From: Adiantum capillus-veneris
Lineage: Eukaryota; Streptophyta; Polypodiopsida; Polypodiales; Pteridaceae
Direction: 5' to 3'
DNA: 64,000 nucleotides
Assembly (NCBI GenBank): GCA_014529385.2
Contig: CM043946.1
Coordinates: 22,648,077 to 22,712,076, forward strand
The position numbers were made by a program, and so were the translations under genes. Each line of letters opens with the position of its first letter. Positions within the stretch are counted from its first letter, which is position 1. Below the pieces are notes generated by a model. The model saw only the letters and a list, made by a program, of their open reading frames with translations. It made no database searches and was not told where the DNA came from. This document shows, piece by piece, positions 23,501-34,740 of the stretch.

Positions 23501-23892
23501 TTGATTGTAGATGATTACCATTGAACTTGTGGCCACAAGACTTTCATTTAAACTAAGATATATTCTTCTTGGCATGTAGCTTGTGCACATAACTACACTA
23601 TTGTCCTTTCACCATGTTGCACAAGGATAATCTGCTGGTAGCAACAAATTCAACTATCAATTTTGAGGTCAAAAACAATTTAAGCATCAAACAACACAAG
23701 AAATGCTCTATCTATCAATCCAGTGATCAAAATTTGTCTACATTATAAATTAGACTCATGCTCTACCCACCAATCTCATGGTTAAAATCAATCTACAATG
23801 CTACATTATAAATTTACAATAAGCAATGATGGTCCATCATTATCTATGTATCAAGTCATGACAATCAATCCACATCATACCAAATGAAAAAT
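23501..23892. other. AT-rich flank of the CACTA element
   Basis: No gene seen. It ends with AAT, which is repeated after the CACTA element at 30560-30562. Confidence 0.6.
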
Positions 23893-23904
23893 CACTACAA
23901 GAGG
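23893..23904 (+). repeat. left terminal inverted repeat of CACTA
   Basis: CACTACAAGAGG, exact reverse complement of 30548-30559. Two AGCGACGCT motifs follow at 23916-23924 and 23930-23938. Confidence 0.95.
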
Positions 23905-24063
23905 CTATTCATATTAGCGACGCTCACACAGCGACGCTAAAAAAAAATAAATCCCGGCGTTGCTATGAGCGTTGCCGACTGGGCTAAAAAAATAACCGAG
24001 CGCGCTCAAAAACTCAGATCTCAGATCTGAGTTTTTCGGCGCCCTCAAGCAAGGAGCAGGTAA

Positions 24064-24105
<42 letters not shown>

Positions 24106-24110
24106 CTTCT

Positions 24111-24154
<44 letters not shown>

Positions 24155-24225
24155 AGAGGAAGGAGAGCCAGGTATGCTCCTTCCCTCTCCTCCTTCTCAT
24201 GTTCCCTTCCCCTCTTTCTCTCTCC

Positions 24226-24257
<32 letters not shown>

Positions 24258-24281
24258 TACACACACACATAGTGTTTTTGA

Positions 24282-24342
<61 letters not shown>

Positions 24343-24930
24343 AACAAAAACAAAAACGCACACACACATACATAAACAAAGAATGCACACACACATTGAG
24401 AGAGGAAAAGAGAGAGAGAGCATGCATAAACAAAAAACGCACGCATTGAGAGAGGAAAAGAGAGAGAGAACATGCATAAACAAAAAACACACACATTGAG
24501 AGAGGAAAAGAGAGAGAAAACATGCATACGATCCAAAAAAACGCACACACATTGAGAGAGAAAGAGAGAGAAACTAATTTAACGTCGTAGGAAACTAATT
24601 AAAATTAAAAGACCTAAAGATCTAGCCGACGAGGAGTTGAACTCAATACCTATTATTCAAGAGGGAAATGGCATAATCAATCTATCATACTTGGCATGGG
24701 TGATAGAAAGGTTATACCATTTATCTCTTTTTATTGGCACACACATCCACACACGCGCACACACACAAGAAGAAGAGAGTTATAACGTCGTAGGAAACTA
24801 TCTTAAAAGACGTTAAAGATTAGGTTATATGTAGACTTACATTAAATTAGATTTAGGTTTATTTTTAACTAGATTTACGTTTATTTACGCTAGATTTAGA
24901 TTTACGTTATATTAGATTAGATTTAGGTCT
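23905..24930 (+). repeat. microsatellite-rich 5' part of CACTA
   Basis: Contains CT (24069-24101), CA (24113-24150), CA (24240-24270), GA (24287-24338) and three to four copies of a ~60-bp unit with CATGCATAAACAAAAAACRC...GAGAGAGGAAAAGAGAG (24375-24560). The part 24738-24930 recurs after the HMA fragment (25356-25600). No protein gene: open frames here encode only simple repeats. Confidence 0.7.
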
Positions 24931-25288
24931 CCATAGACTGCGATGCCTGCATGAAGCGGGTGAAGAAAGCCCTCAATGGAATATAGGGTATTGCTGCCTT
25001 CACTCATGGTGGGCTCCGTCGATCCAAAAGTACTGGTGAAATGTCTTCAGAAGATAGGGAAGAAGGTGGATCTTCAGGGCGGCAAGAGTCACTACATCCC
25101 CGACACAATGACCATCTAGACAACCTCTAGTCATTCAACAGCAACTTCAAAGTTAGTAACAAGAGCAAGAGCGGTCTAAAGGGCCAATTGCTGTCGTCAG
25201 ATGTGGATGGAGATGAGGCAGCGTCACCGCCGGAAGTTAACTCTCACATCTTTAGTGATGAGAATGCCAACTCTTGGCGAGTTATGTG
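24931..25288 (+). pseudogene. captured HMA-domain (heavy-metal-associated) gene fragment
   Basis: From 24933 one frame reads IDCDACMKRVKKALNGI and then a stop. It carries the CxxC metal-binding motif and first helix of an HMA domain as in plant HIPP/ATX1-like proteins. From 25009 another frame reads VGSVDPKVLVKCLQKIGKK and then VDLQGGK, the last strand and second helix of the same domain. A third frame (25131-25288) gives a Ser/Asp-rich tail ending in WRVM and a stop. The middle of the domain (about 12 residues) is missing. HMA proteins bind copper or other metals. Three frames and internal stops make this a pseudogene. It lies inside the CACTA ends, so it was captured from a host gene. Confidence 0.78.
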
Positions 25289-25882
25289 AAAAATTATGTG
25301 TTAAATCAGTTTTAAGGTTCTTATAATCCCTGTTAGTTTAGTTCTTTGTTTTTAATATAACATAATTTACGTTAGATTTAGATTTATGTTATATTAGATT
25401 AGACTTAGGTTTATTTAGGTTTACCCACACACACACACACACACACACAAGAAGAAGAGAGTTTTAACATCGTAGGAAACTATCCCAAAAGACGTTAAAG
25501 ATTAGGTTAGATGTAGACTTACGTTAAATTAGATTTAGGTTTATTTTTAGTTAGATTTACGTTTATTTAGATTTACGCTTATTTACATTAGATCGAGTCC
25601 ACGCAAGAATTACTTACGCTTTAGGGTTTAGAGTTAGACGAACAGTGAAAAGATCTACTGTGAAAAGATGTTAAGATGCTGTGAAGTGCTACAGCTAGAG
25701 AAGAGGCAAAGGGGTTTTGTCCACTACATGCAGTATCATGTAGACGTGGGTGTGTAGATTTCTTGTACCCACAAATATAGGTATTGACCAATAAAGACGA
25801 GATTATAACCCGGTGGTTCTGATCTCCGTGCACCTCTAGACCGAGGTGTGCGGGGATTGGACATGACTAGGGAATGTGAGGT

Positions 25883-25954
<72 letters not shown>

Positions 25955-26016
25955 GACGAAGAATGCCAATAGAATATTAAATTTGTTGTCCAGGTTATAA
26001 GTTTTTTATCCTCATT
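25289..26016 (+). other. CACTA spacer with direct repeat and GA microsatellite
   Basis: 25370-25411 repeats, with few changes, the ~41 bases just left of the HMA fragment (24889-24929). 25440-25600 repeats 24765-24890. A GA tract of about 67 bases lies at 25885-25951. The tnp2 start codon follows at 26017. The region may hold its promoter and untranslated leader. Confidence 0.6.
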
Positions 26017-29005
26017 ATGAGTAGTGACGAGGATGTGGGACCGTCCAACCGAAACACCTATCTCTCAACGAGGGTCTTATGTCCTTGTAATCAATGCAAG
26101 CATGCTGTGCGACGGACAAGACGTGTTTCTTTGCAGCACGTTCGCGAATTTGGCGAGTTCGATCCATCTATTATAGATCGAGTTGTTGCCAATTATAACT
26201 CGTCGGACTCTGACGCTGGCCAACAAGCAGCAATCTTGCAACCCAATAGACGTGTTCGCAGGCGCTTTGGTCAAGCAGCATATGTGAGGCCACAAGATGT
26301 AGCCTCTGACAGCTCGGGGGATGATCATGCAGAGCACATTCCCAACGAGGCAATGTTTGAGCCCGAGATTGATGAAATGATCGAGACGATCATGGATTTA
26401 GAAAGGCTTATCTATGATGATATGAAAAGTGAAGCCGATACGCCATTGTATAATGGAGCACGTATGTCTAGATTGAAAGCACTCCTGGTTCTTCTCAACA
26501 TGCAGGCAAAGTTTGGATGGAGTGACACTAGCGTCACAGCGCTTTTCAGGTGATCTATTACAATTAGTTTACTTTAATAAAACTCTAAATGTATAATGAT
26601 CTGATAGATTTTTACATGACTGTATCATATTTTTATGTTGTGTAGATTGTTGAAAGAGCACATACTACCAGATTCCCGAGATGAAGCAAGAAAGAAGTTG
26701 CGAAACTTGGGGATGGATTACAATTCTATCCACGCTTGTCCTAATGACTGCATTCTTTTCAGAGGGGAATACATAGACATGGAGAAGTGTCCGAAATGTG
26801 ATTCCGAAAGATATCGAGTAGATCTCCACGGGACAAAAATTCCACAAAAGGTTTTGCGACATTTCCCTCTGCTTCCTCGCATCAAGCATTTCTTCGAATG
26901 TAAGTCCATGGCCGCCCTAGCATCATGGCATGAGGAGAATAAATCTTCGAATGGTGTGCTACGAATTCCTGCAGATTGCGTAGCGTGGAAACATATAGAT
27001 GAAACATGGTCGGATTTTGCCAGGGAAGCTCAAAATTTGCGCTTAGGCCTGGCTATGGATGGCGTAAATCCATTTGGTCAAAGATCAACATCTTACAGTG
27101 TATGGCCCGTTGTCATCGTCAACTACAACATTCCCCCGTGGTTGACTACGAAGAAGGGGCACCTATGGCTAAGCTTGATTGTGCCAGGGCGATATAAAGT
27201 GGGGAATATGGATGTGTATCTTCGTCCACTATTGGAAGAGCTACAACAATTGTGGATTGGCATAGAGGTGGTGGATATGAGCCGACACACAGGACGACGG
27301 AATGCTTTGATCAGAGGCATTCTAATGTGGACCATGCATGACTATCCCGGGCTAACAGAATGCTCAGGTGATCTATTGACACTCCTCACTCAGACACTGT
27401 AAATCTTGTTTTTTCCCATAGTTGATCTATTATCATGTGTATATATGCAGGGCTTCAAACAAGCGGATACAAAGCATGTGTCACATGTGGACCTAGACTG
27501 AATGCACGTAGGGCACCCTCACTGAAGAAGCAAATCTACGAAGGTCATCAAGTGTATCTTCCAGAGAATCATGTGTTACGCGACGGCTTTTTGGGAAGAG
27601 AGCCACCAAGGATGTCTGCACAAGCATGGTTAGAGCAGAAGGAGATGTGCGATGACGGATTGCCTCCAGGGATGAAGAGACTATCTCTATGGTACGAGTT
27701 ACCATACGGGCCCCGACTCATGATCAATCACTTGCTCGATCCAATGCACATATTCAAGAATGTGGGTAATCTACTATGGGACCATCTGACCGGCAAGAAA
27801 GATACTTTGGGAGCCAGAGTTGACCCTAGAAATGTGGATCGTATGGAGCAATATTGGCCGCAAACAGCGTCTGATGGATCGATAAAACTCCCTAAAGCAC
27901 CATGGATTTTCACAGGAGCCCAAGAACGCAAAGTAAAAGAGACCATTCGATCTTTGCGGACCCCCACTGGCGTAATGCACTCGCTCCGAACGTGTTTTAC
28001 TAAAGAAGGAAAGCTTACCGATTTGAAGTCACACGATTGGCATAAAATGTGTCAAGTACGTTCATAGTGGACTTTAATATCATTGCATAAAATGTGGACT
28101 TTAATATCATTGCTGCACATACTTTACAGTTTATTTTACCGGTTGCCATTGAGGGATGTTTGTCTCTCGACATCCGTAACACAATCTACAAACTTGCAAA
28201 GCTGGTGCAATGGATCTCACAAAAGGAGATCAACGTAGACTCCATACCATTCGCCAAACTAAATGCTGCGGAGCTTGTGTGCATGTTTGAGAAACATTTT
28301 CCTACTACAATGCTAACCATTCAGGTGCATCTTCTTGTTCACATAGTTGATGAGGTGGAAATAGCTGGCACAGTTCATTCCAGCTGGATGTTCTTCTTAG
28401 AACGTTTCATGAAAACGCTTAAGGGATATGTGCGTCAAAAGGCACGTCCGGAGGGTAGCATGGCAGAAGGTTGGTTGGTATCAGAGTCCCTAGTGTACAT
28501 TGGAGAGTGGCTAGATGGATTTGATAAATCCCGGGACACGCTATGGCAAACCATAGATGATGAGCGCATATCTGGGATTGTCATGTGCAATCTCGGTGTT
28601 GAGAAGAAGATGACGGAAGATCTAGAGGCTAAAATCAACCGATTTTGCATGCTTCACAATCCAGTATGGATGATGAGGAGTTTCTTTCTTCTTTGTCACC
28701 GCAGCAGAGACAGTGGTACGTGGAGCGTCATCGCTCTGGCGCATCATCGCGCGTTCCTACTCCATCCGCATCTCCCTCTCTTTTGGAGCATTCGACGCGC
28801 TCTGAAGCTTCGACGTCGACGAGACGAGCTTCTCACTTGTCTAGACACCGGCGCTCTAGTGGTGGCGGTGGCGGTTGTTGTGGGGATTCCGCCACCGATG
28901 CCTCCACACTGCCTCGTGTTCGACGAGGCTCTTTACCCTCCCCTTCTTTGCCCGCCCCCACACCAGCCACAACATCGCCATCTACGCCAGGTTTTGTACG
29001 GCTGA
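26017..29005 (+). CDS. tnp2-type CACTA transposase (TnpD-like), four exons
   Basis: Exons by GT/AG sites and frame: 26017-26549, 26646-27367, 27451-28055, 28130 onward. Exon 1 carries a Transposase-associated domain (CPCNQCKHAVRRTRR) after a short acidic start. Exons 2 and 3 carry the tnp2 domain (HACPNDCILFRGEY, CPKCDSERY, GLAMDGVNPFGQRS, HDYPGLTECSG, KACVTCG, NHLLDPMHIFKNVG). Exon 4 holds a DUF4218-type domain (FILPVAIEGCLSLDIRNT, VHLLVHIVDEVE, VRQKARPEGSMAEG). This protein cuts and joins the element ends. After CMLHNP (near 28660) the frame reads as the shadow of the next gene until the stop at 29005, so the true C-terminus is uncertain. Introns are 96, 83 and 74 bases. Confidence 0.88.
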
Positions 29006-29975
29006 CTGTTCCTAGAAGCTACACGCCTCTACCTACTCCGCCAGGAGCCACCCCACTCGACACTCCTCGCTTCGGGGCCCAGACGCCGGTGGAGACACCT
29101 GACGTCCGTACCCCCATCGACACGCTGCTAGAGACCCCTGCCGAGACACCCAGGTTCACGCGTCACCGGCTAGAGGGCTTGTCTTACTCCATCGACTTCA
29201 GCGGCGGCATCATCATGGATGATGACGGCAAGAAGGTGATCTTGCGCATGCGTGGTCTTTGCTCTCAGCTGTTTAGACACTACATACTAAACAAATGGAG
29301 TGAAGTACCAAGTGATTTAAAAAACAGAGTCATCAGCATACTTCATGATGAGTTTCCCATTCCAACACGGGATCAACGCTTCAATGAAGACCTGATGAAG
29401 ATTCGAATGCGCGAATACTGCAAACACAAGCATTTCGAAGTGCAAAAAGCAATCAAGAATGGGTGGAACAGGCCAGATTGGCTGGCCAAAGAAGATTGGA
29501 AGAATGCGAAGAAAGCAGCGCGCGAGAATCCCGACAAGTGGAAGCAACAAAAGGATGCAGCCAGAGCGCGAGTAGAGGCAGGGAGCTCGCACCACTTGGG
29601 GAGCGGTGGATGGGCATCATTTGAGGCCGATTTTGTAAGTGTTTTCACATTGCTCTTTATGTTCGATAGTTTAGGGTTTATGAGTTTTTTAATTCTAACA
29701 TAATGAAATCTTTGTATGTTTTGACAGTGGTTGATGACAGGACGTGATCCCACACCGTACGAGCGCGAGTACGCAGGCAGGAAGGGCTTAAACGCCCTGA
29801 TGGACATTCTCAGTTCTCGCGGCGGCATGGTTAGTATTAGGGTTTACTCTTTTTTATTCTTTGTATTGTTTTATAAATGTCGTTATATGTTTATACTTAC
29901 TGAAAGCTGTCTTATTGTCTTTTTTTGCAGAATCCGACAGATACGCCGCTTGGACGCGATGAGACGTCTGACTAG
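28666..29975 (+). CDS. Transposase_24-type protein (TnpA-like), three exons
   Basis: Likely start ATG 28666 (MDDEEFLSSLSPQQRQWYVE). Exons 28666-29634, 29728-29829 and 29931-29975, all with GT/AG borders. The last exon ends PLGRDETSD. The N-terminal half is Ser/Pro/Arg/Thr-rich and probably disordered. Then come a Leu/Arg block (LRMRGLCSQLFRHYILNKW), ISILHDEFPI, NRPDWLAKEDW and a basic stretch, typical of the plant Ptta/En-Spm Transposase_24 domain. Such proteins bind the subterminal repeats. The start lies within the tnp2 exon in a different frame: either overlapping genes or one fused gene broken by a 1-base shift. Confidence 0.82.
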
Positions 29976-30330
29976 ACGACGTCAGTTTAGCCGTAGCTAG
30001 ATAGCACTAGTTTAGGGTTTCTCATAGCTTATGTATCATGAGACGGATTTTATACGTCTTTTTGAACCATGTATATTATTACATTTGTCACCGCAGTTCC
30101 TTTTGCCAATCAATTCTTTATGCCTATGATGTTGTACAATTGTCATTATTACATTTGCCAATCAATTCATTTTGCCTATGATGTGTACAATTGTCAATTT
30201 TGCAAACAATGCGTCTTTTGGGTGACTATTTTGGGTCTATTATCTACCCTTGCACTTTTTTAAAAAAGTGAATCAAGTACAATATGGTTGATGGGCAGGG
30301 CTTGAATGCCCTGCCACCAAAAAAAATTTC

Positions 30331-30547
30331 TCTCGAGCGTCGCTATAACCGTCGCTATTTATGGCTCTGTAGCGTCGCTATAGTCTTCAGTGTAAACGTC
30401 GCTATAACCATCGCTATGAGCGTCTCTATATTGCGACGCATATAGCGACGCTCTCGTAGCGACGCTCGTAGCGACGGTTTTAGCGACGCCGGGGGTTATA
30501 AAAACCCAGTGTATTTCCGTCGCTAATAGCGTCACAAGAGCACACAA
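30331..30547 (+). repeat. right subterminal GCGACG array of CACTA
   Basis: About a dozen AGCGACG/CGTCGCT motifs in both orientations in 215 bases. The first half mainly reads CGTCGCTATA and the second half TATAGCGACGCT, so the two halves can pair as a hairpin. Such arrays are binding sites for TnpA-like proteins. 29976-30330, between the last gene and this array, has an AT-rich untranslated region with a short repeated ATTACATTTGYCA...CAATTCWTTWTGCCTATGATG block and no gene. Confidence 0.85.
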
Positions 30548-30559
30548 CCTCTTGTAGTG
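30548..30559 (-). repeat. right terminal inverted repeat of CACTA
   Basis: CCTCTTGTAGTG, followed by the AAT duplication. Confidence 0.95.
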
Positions 30560-31259
30560 AATGACATAATCATTAAAAAAAAAATATTTCAATCATAGTG
30601 TTCACATCCTAGTACATCGATCTAGTGCAAGCTTTTGACTTTCACACATCATGAGATAATCGATAATCTTAATCACTCATAAAAACAATACATATAAATC
30701 ACACCATTTGACATTGCACTACATTGACTTATCTAAAGTGCAAGCTTACAACTTTCACACATTATGATAATCAATAATATTAATCAGGTTTTGTAAATGA
30801 CTATCATTATTAAATGATAATCAATTGTAGAACTTGACGATTACCATATCTATCTGAAGTAAGATATGAAGTTCTCACACTCCACGATAGATCTTTGAGC
30901 GCTTATCTATTTGCAATTCAAGCACATGTACAATCACACAATACAATAGATCTTGAAATCCAAATAAAGATAATTAAATATCAGTATATTTGGACATGAT
31001 ATTGTTAAATTTTAATTTCAATGAGAACATAGTGTGATTGTTCTATACAAGACAAAAAAAGTCTACCTACATTCAATTTTAAGTGAGAAAATCTATGCAC
31101 GTCAAAATCGAACATTGAACTAAATAAAACTAACCTCTATTTATTATTTCTTGCAAATTGATTACCTCATGTAAGAGTACACTCTGCACACAATGAAAAC
31201 ACCTAAATTATATTGCTAATTCACTTCCAAGTGTCAGTTAAATGAGCACATAGCAAGCG
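30560..31259. other. AT-rich intergenic sequence, no gene seen
   Basis: About 700 bases with stops in all frames and scattered TTTCACACATYATGA and GATAATCRATAAT near-repeats. It is flanked by the CACTA element and chromovirus E. Confidence 0.6.
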
Positions 31260-32097
31260 TGTCATAAAATCTAATATCTACCTTTACCAAATTATTTTCT
31301 CATGTTAAATTGATCATTTAATATGGGGAGATAAAAGGAAAACAAGAGTTAGAATATAGATATGTGCTTGTAGAAATATCTCAACTATGGGCCTAAATGA
31401 GAGATAATGTTATCTCTAACTAGAGGCCAAAAGAGAGACAGTCTACCAAAGAGCTAGGTGCCATAAGTGCTTTAAGCTCACCTCACCATGGGACCAAGAG
31501 GAGAGATGACTGCATCTCATTAAGGGTCCATAATGGAGGCATCTTAATAAAGAGAAAGTGCACTCAATGAAGCTCTAAAAGACCTTAGGGTTGGCTTCAT
31601 TAAAGCCTCCAAAGGTAAGTGTTAAAAGCCTTAAGACTTAAACCTTAAGACCTTAGGGTTGGCTTCAATAAAGCCCCCAAAGGTAAGTGTTAAAATCCTT
31701 AAGACATAACTTTTAACTTTAGTCAATTAATGTCCAAGCAGGTAAGGGGGTAGCTTGCTTAAGCAGGGGCTGTGATTAAGTAGGGGGAGCTTGCTTGCTT
31801 ACCAAGTTCAAAGAACTAGCTACAAAGGAGGGAGGTAGGTAGTGTGTGTGCACCTCACCAAGGGCCCATACTCTCATGAGAGGAAAGGGGCCACATGTCA
31901 GGTGTAGAGGCACACTGCTCAAGCAAGCAGTGGCTGTGCTTAAGCAAGGGGTGTGCTAACTTAGCCTCACAAGAGGGAAAGAAGGACACTTGTCAAGGGG
32001 CTACACACCTTGTCCCAAAGGGAGCCAAGCTCTCATTGGCTAGAGGGCTACATGGCCCAATGAGCTTCAAGGGAAGCCTAGGAAAGGGGGTCGACCA

Positions 32098-32146
<49 letters not shown>

Positions 32147-32880
32147 GAGCCTCCCATGAGACCTCTCCCTCTCTCATTCTTCTCTTCACACACTTGTGAA
32201 GCAAGAACTCCATCTCCTTCTCCAAGCTTGAGAAGTTGAGTGCCTACTACAACAAGCTCTTGGCTATGGATGCAAATCCACACAAGAGAATGCTTATGCT
32301 TGCTTATCAATCTCTCTAATATCCATTATCACTATGCTAAGCTATGCTACAAGAGCTATAAGTGATTGTGTGCAAGGGGGTATTGCTTTCTTGAGCTACT
32401 TCTACTTCTCTCTTCCTCACTCCCTGCCAGCTCTCCTCACCTTTCATGGTGGTTGAGGTCTTGGGATTGAGGCTGGGCATTTTTCAAGCTCATGCTAATC
32501 ATGTTTATTGTTGTTGCTATGCTAATGCTTGGTGAGTGAAGCTTGCCATCTTCACCTCATCAAGAAGGTCTCAAGGAACACAAAAAGTTTTATTGTAAAC
32601 AAGTCTTCCACCGTGGAAGAATCTATAATACAAATGCCTATTGGAGGGGGGACCGGCTCCAACTAATCCGGTCCTCTATTGGTGTCAATTTCTCTAAACT
32701 CTCACTCTCTTTTACAGGTACTGTTCAAGACATGTTAATGAAGTAATGTGTTAGTGTTTTTCTCTCCATCCAAGCACTCTTTTTATCATTCTACATCTAA
32801 ACACAAAGGAATGCTTAAGGAAATGCTCAATATGTTATTCAACTTCCATTCAAATTCAAGTTAAAAGGCTAATTCCATTA
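31260..32880 (+). repeat. 5' LTR of chromovirus E
   Basis: Matches 39199-40773. It contains CT repeats at 32101-32142 and near-identical 100-bp blocks around AAAGACCTTAGGGTTGGCTT, in two adjacent copies here (31588-31700) but one in the 3' LTR. That accounts for part of the length difference. Confidence 0.88.
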
Positions 32881-32889
32881 CGTTGGTGT

Positions 32890-32901
32890 TGGTATCAGAG
32901 C
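32890..32901 (+). other. primer binding site of chromovirus E
   Basis: TGGTATCAGAGC, initiator Met tRNA type, nine bases after the LTR end. Confidence 0.85.
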
Positions 32902-33288
32902 ATTTGGTTTCTCTTTTCTTGCTTAAGAAGAGAGGTCCTTAAGTAGCCTATTAATGGTTGATGTTGTTAATTATATTAGGGTAAGTGGAAATGGGATCTA
33001 TTATCGGTTATGTGGGATATGGTGCACACCTTGGGAGTTTTGAACTTAATAATGGAGTCTTTTTAGACTTAGCTTGGCTTTACCATTATTGAGCCATAAG
33101 AAGTCCAAAAGAAGCTAGACCTTGGAAACTCTGCTATGTTAGACTTACTCCACTACTCTCTATAATTAACCAGTTTGAGCCGTGGGTGTAGATACTTAAG
33201 AGCCAATTTTCAAAGGCTAAGAGGAGTGGCAACTAAGGTTTTGAATTGCCAAAGAATACACTAAGTACATACATAAAATTTTGTTAAC

Positions 33289-34470
33289 ATGGATGACAAT
33301 AACCAAGAGAGTAGGATGAACATTGCTAGCTTTGATTTTGCACGTGAAGGTGCTAATGGTGATGCTCCCATGTTTGTGAATTATTTCGTAACTAGGTTGC
33401 AGCAAGCTATGGGCAACCCTGCTTTGCAAGCCGAAGTTACTCAACAACTTCGCACTTATGGGATTTCCCTTCATCTCCAAGAGGAGACAGAGCTTAAGAG
33501 GCCTCTTGAAGAGACCCCCAAAAGAAGACTCTCTCCCATATGAGAGGAGGAACCCAAAGAGTAAGAAAGCAATAAAAGTTTAAGTTCCTCTGAAGTTGTG
33601 GCTCCACGAAGATGACGGTCTAGACGATCGCCCACTCCTCCCAAGAGGAAAAGATCAACACATAGTCCTCCTCCTGTCATTCCAAAAAGGAAGAGAGGAA
33701 ACAAAGGAAGAAAAAGTCTAGGAAGAGGTCACCCTCTTCTCCTTCTTCTTCACGTCCCTCCTCTTCCAATGAAAGCTATGGCTATTCTCCTAGAGAATAC
33801 AGGAGGGGAGGACATCACAAATCATACCCTACATGGCGAAGGTCACAAAAGTTAAAGAAATTCAAGGAGGGAGGAAAGAGTATCTCTTTTCTCACCTGTG
33901 ATGGCACCTTTGGTGCTACCAACAAAGTGTTGGCCTTCATCCAGCAATTCGATGCGGCCTTTGGAGACGAGGGCTTCACAGAGTTCTCCAAGCTACACCA
34001 TGTAGCTACACACTTCTAGAAATCAGCTCCTCAATGGAGGGCTAGCCTTTGTGGCAACGGCAAAGCCCCAAAGGCATGGAAAACTATACGTTTTTCCATC
34101 ATGAAGCAATTTCTTGCAAGCGATGCAAATGACAAAGTGCTTACCGAATGATGGCATAGCTCGAAGCTTCTCTCTCATGAGTCTATCCATAAGTATGTAG
34201 ACAAATTTTGGGATTTACATCTAAAGGCTACTGTCTTTCAAAAGATTGACTTTTTTGAGAAAAGGTAGAAATTTTGTGCGGGATTATCTGAAGAGATGAC
34301 CGAATACATTAACTCTCAATGGCCTGGTTCCAAAGTAATCCATCACAGCATGGTTGCTTCATGCATCAATTTCCATCAAGGGATTGACAAAATGTCAAGC
34401 CCATGGAAAACAAAGACAAAATGATGCAAAGGGGAAGATCAATGCTCAAAATTCTTCCCAAGGCACTTCT

Positions 34471-34532
<62 letters not shown>

Positions 34533-34740
34533 AAACAAAAACAACAACAAAAACAATAGGTCCAAGGAGAAGGGAGTTTACAACAGTAAAAACAAACTCT
34601 CTCCTGAAGACCTTGAAGCTTTTCGCAAGGACCATAAGTGTTTCAAGTGTGGGGAGCAAGGACATGGCTATCATTCTTGCCCCAAAAAGAATGCACGTAG
34701 TGAGACTCCTAGGGCTTCCACCATTGAAGCTCCAAAAGAG
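33289..34740 (+). pseudogene. Gag of chromovirus E, broken
   Basis: Starts at ATG 33289 (MDDNNQESRMNIASFDFARE) and reaches a stop at 33541. Gag-like sequence continues in other frames (SFLTCDGTFGATNKVLAFIQ near 33885-33945, a capsid-type helix region to 34380). From 34354 a long frame holds a tract of about 21 AAC codons (poly-Asn, 34470-34532), a Lys/Asn-rich linker and a CCHC zinc knuckle (CFKCGEQGHGYHSC, 34639-34680). The knuckle binds RNA in the particle. The poly-Asn tract is a microsatellite within the coding frame. Confidence 0.8.

Larger units (their letters stand above)
23893..30559 (+). mobile_element. CACTA (En/Spm) DNA transposon, complete ends
   Basis: Begins CACTACAAGAGG (23893-23904) and ends CCTCTTGTAGTG (30548-30559), a perfect 12-bp inverted repeat. 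It is flanked by the 3-bp duplication AAT (23890-23892, 30560-30562). Subterminal GCGACG repeats are few at the left end and dense at the right. Two genes are present: tnp2 (26017 on) and a Transposase_24 protein (28666-29975). A host-derived HMA fragment sits at 24931-25288. Length 6,667 bp, somewhat short for an autonomous plant CACTA element. Gene condition suggests it was active recently, apart from the possible frame problem at 28.66 kb. Confidence 0.94.

Noticed and set aside
23914-24552. Long minus-strand open frames with SLSLSL and VCVCVC runs
   Set aside because: They are translations of GA/CT and CA microsatellites inside the CACTA element and are open in several frames at once.
31895-32239. 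Open frame MSGVEAHCSSKQ..., also present at 39780-40118
   Set aside because: It lies within both LTRs of chromovirus E, so its repetition reflects LTR identity, and its second half is a CT microsatellite.
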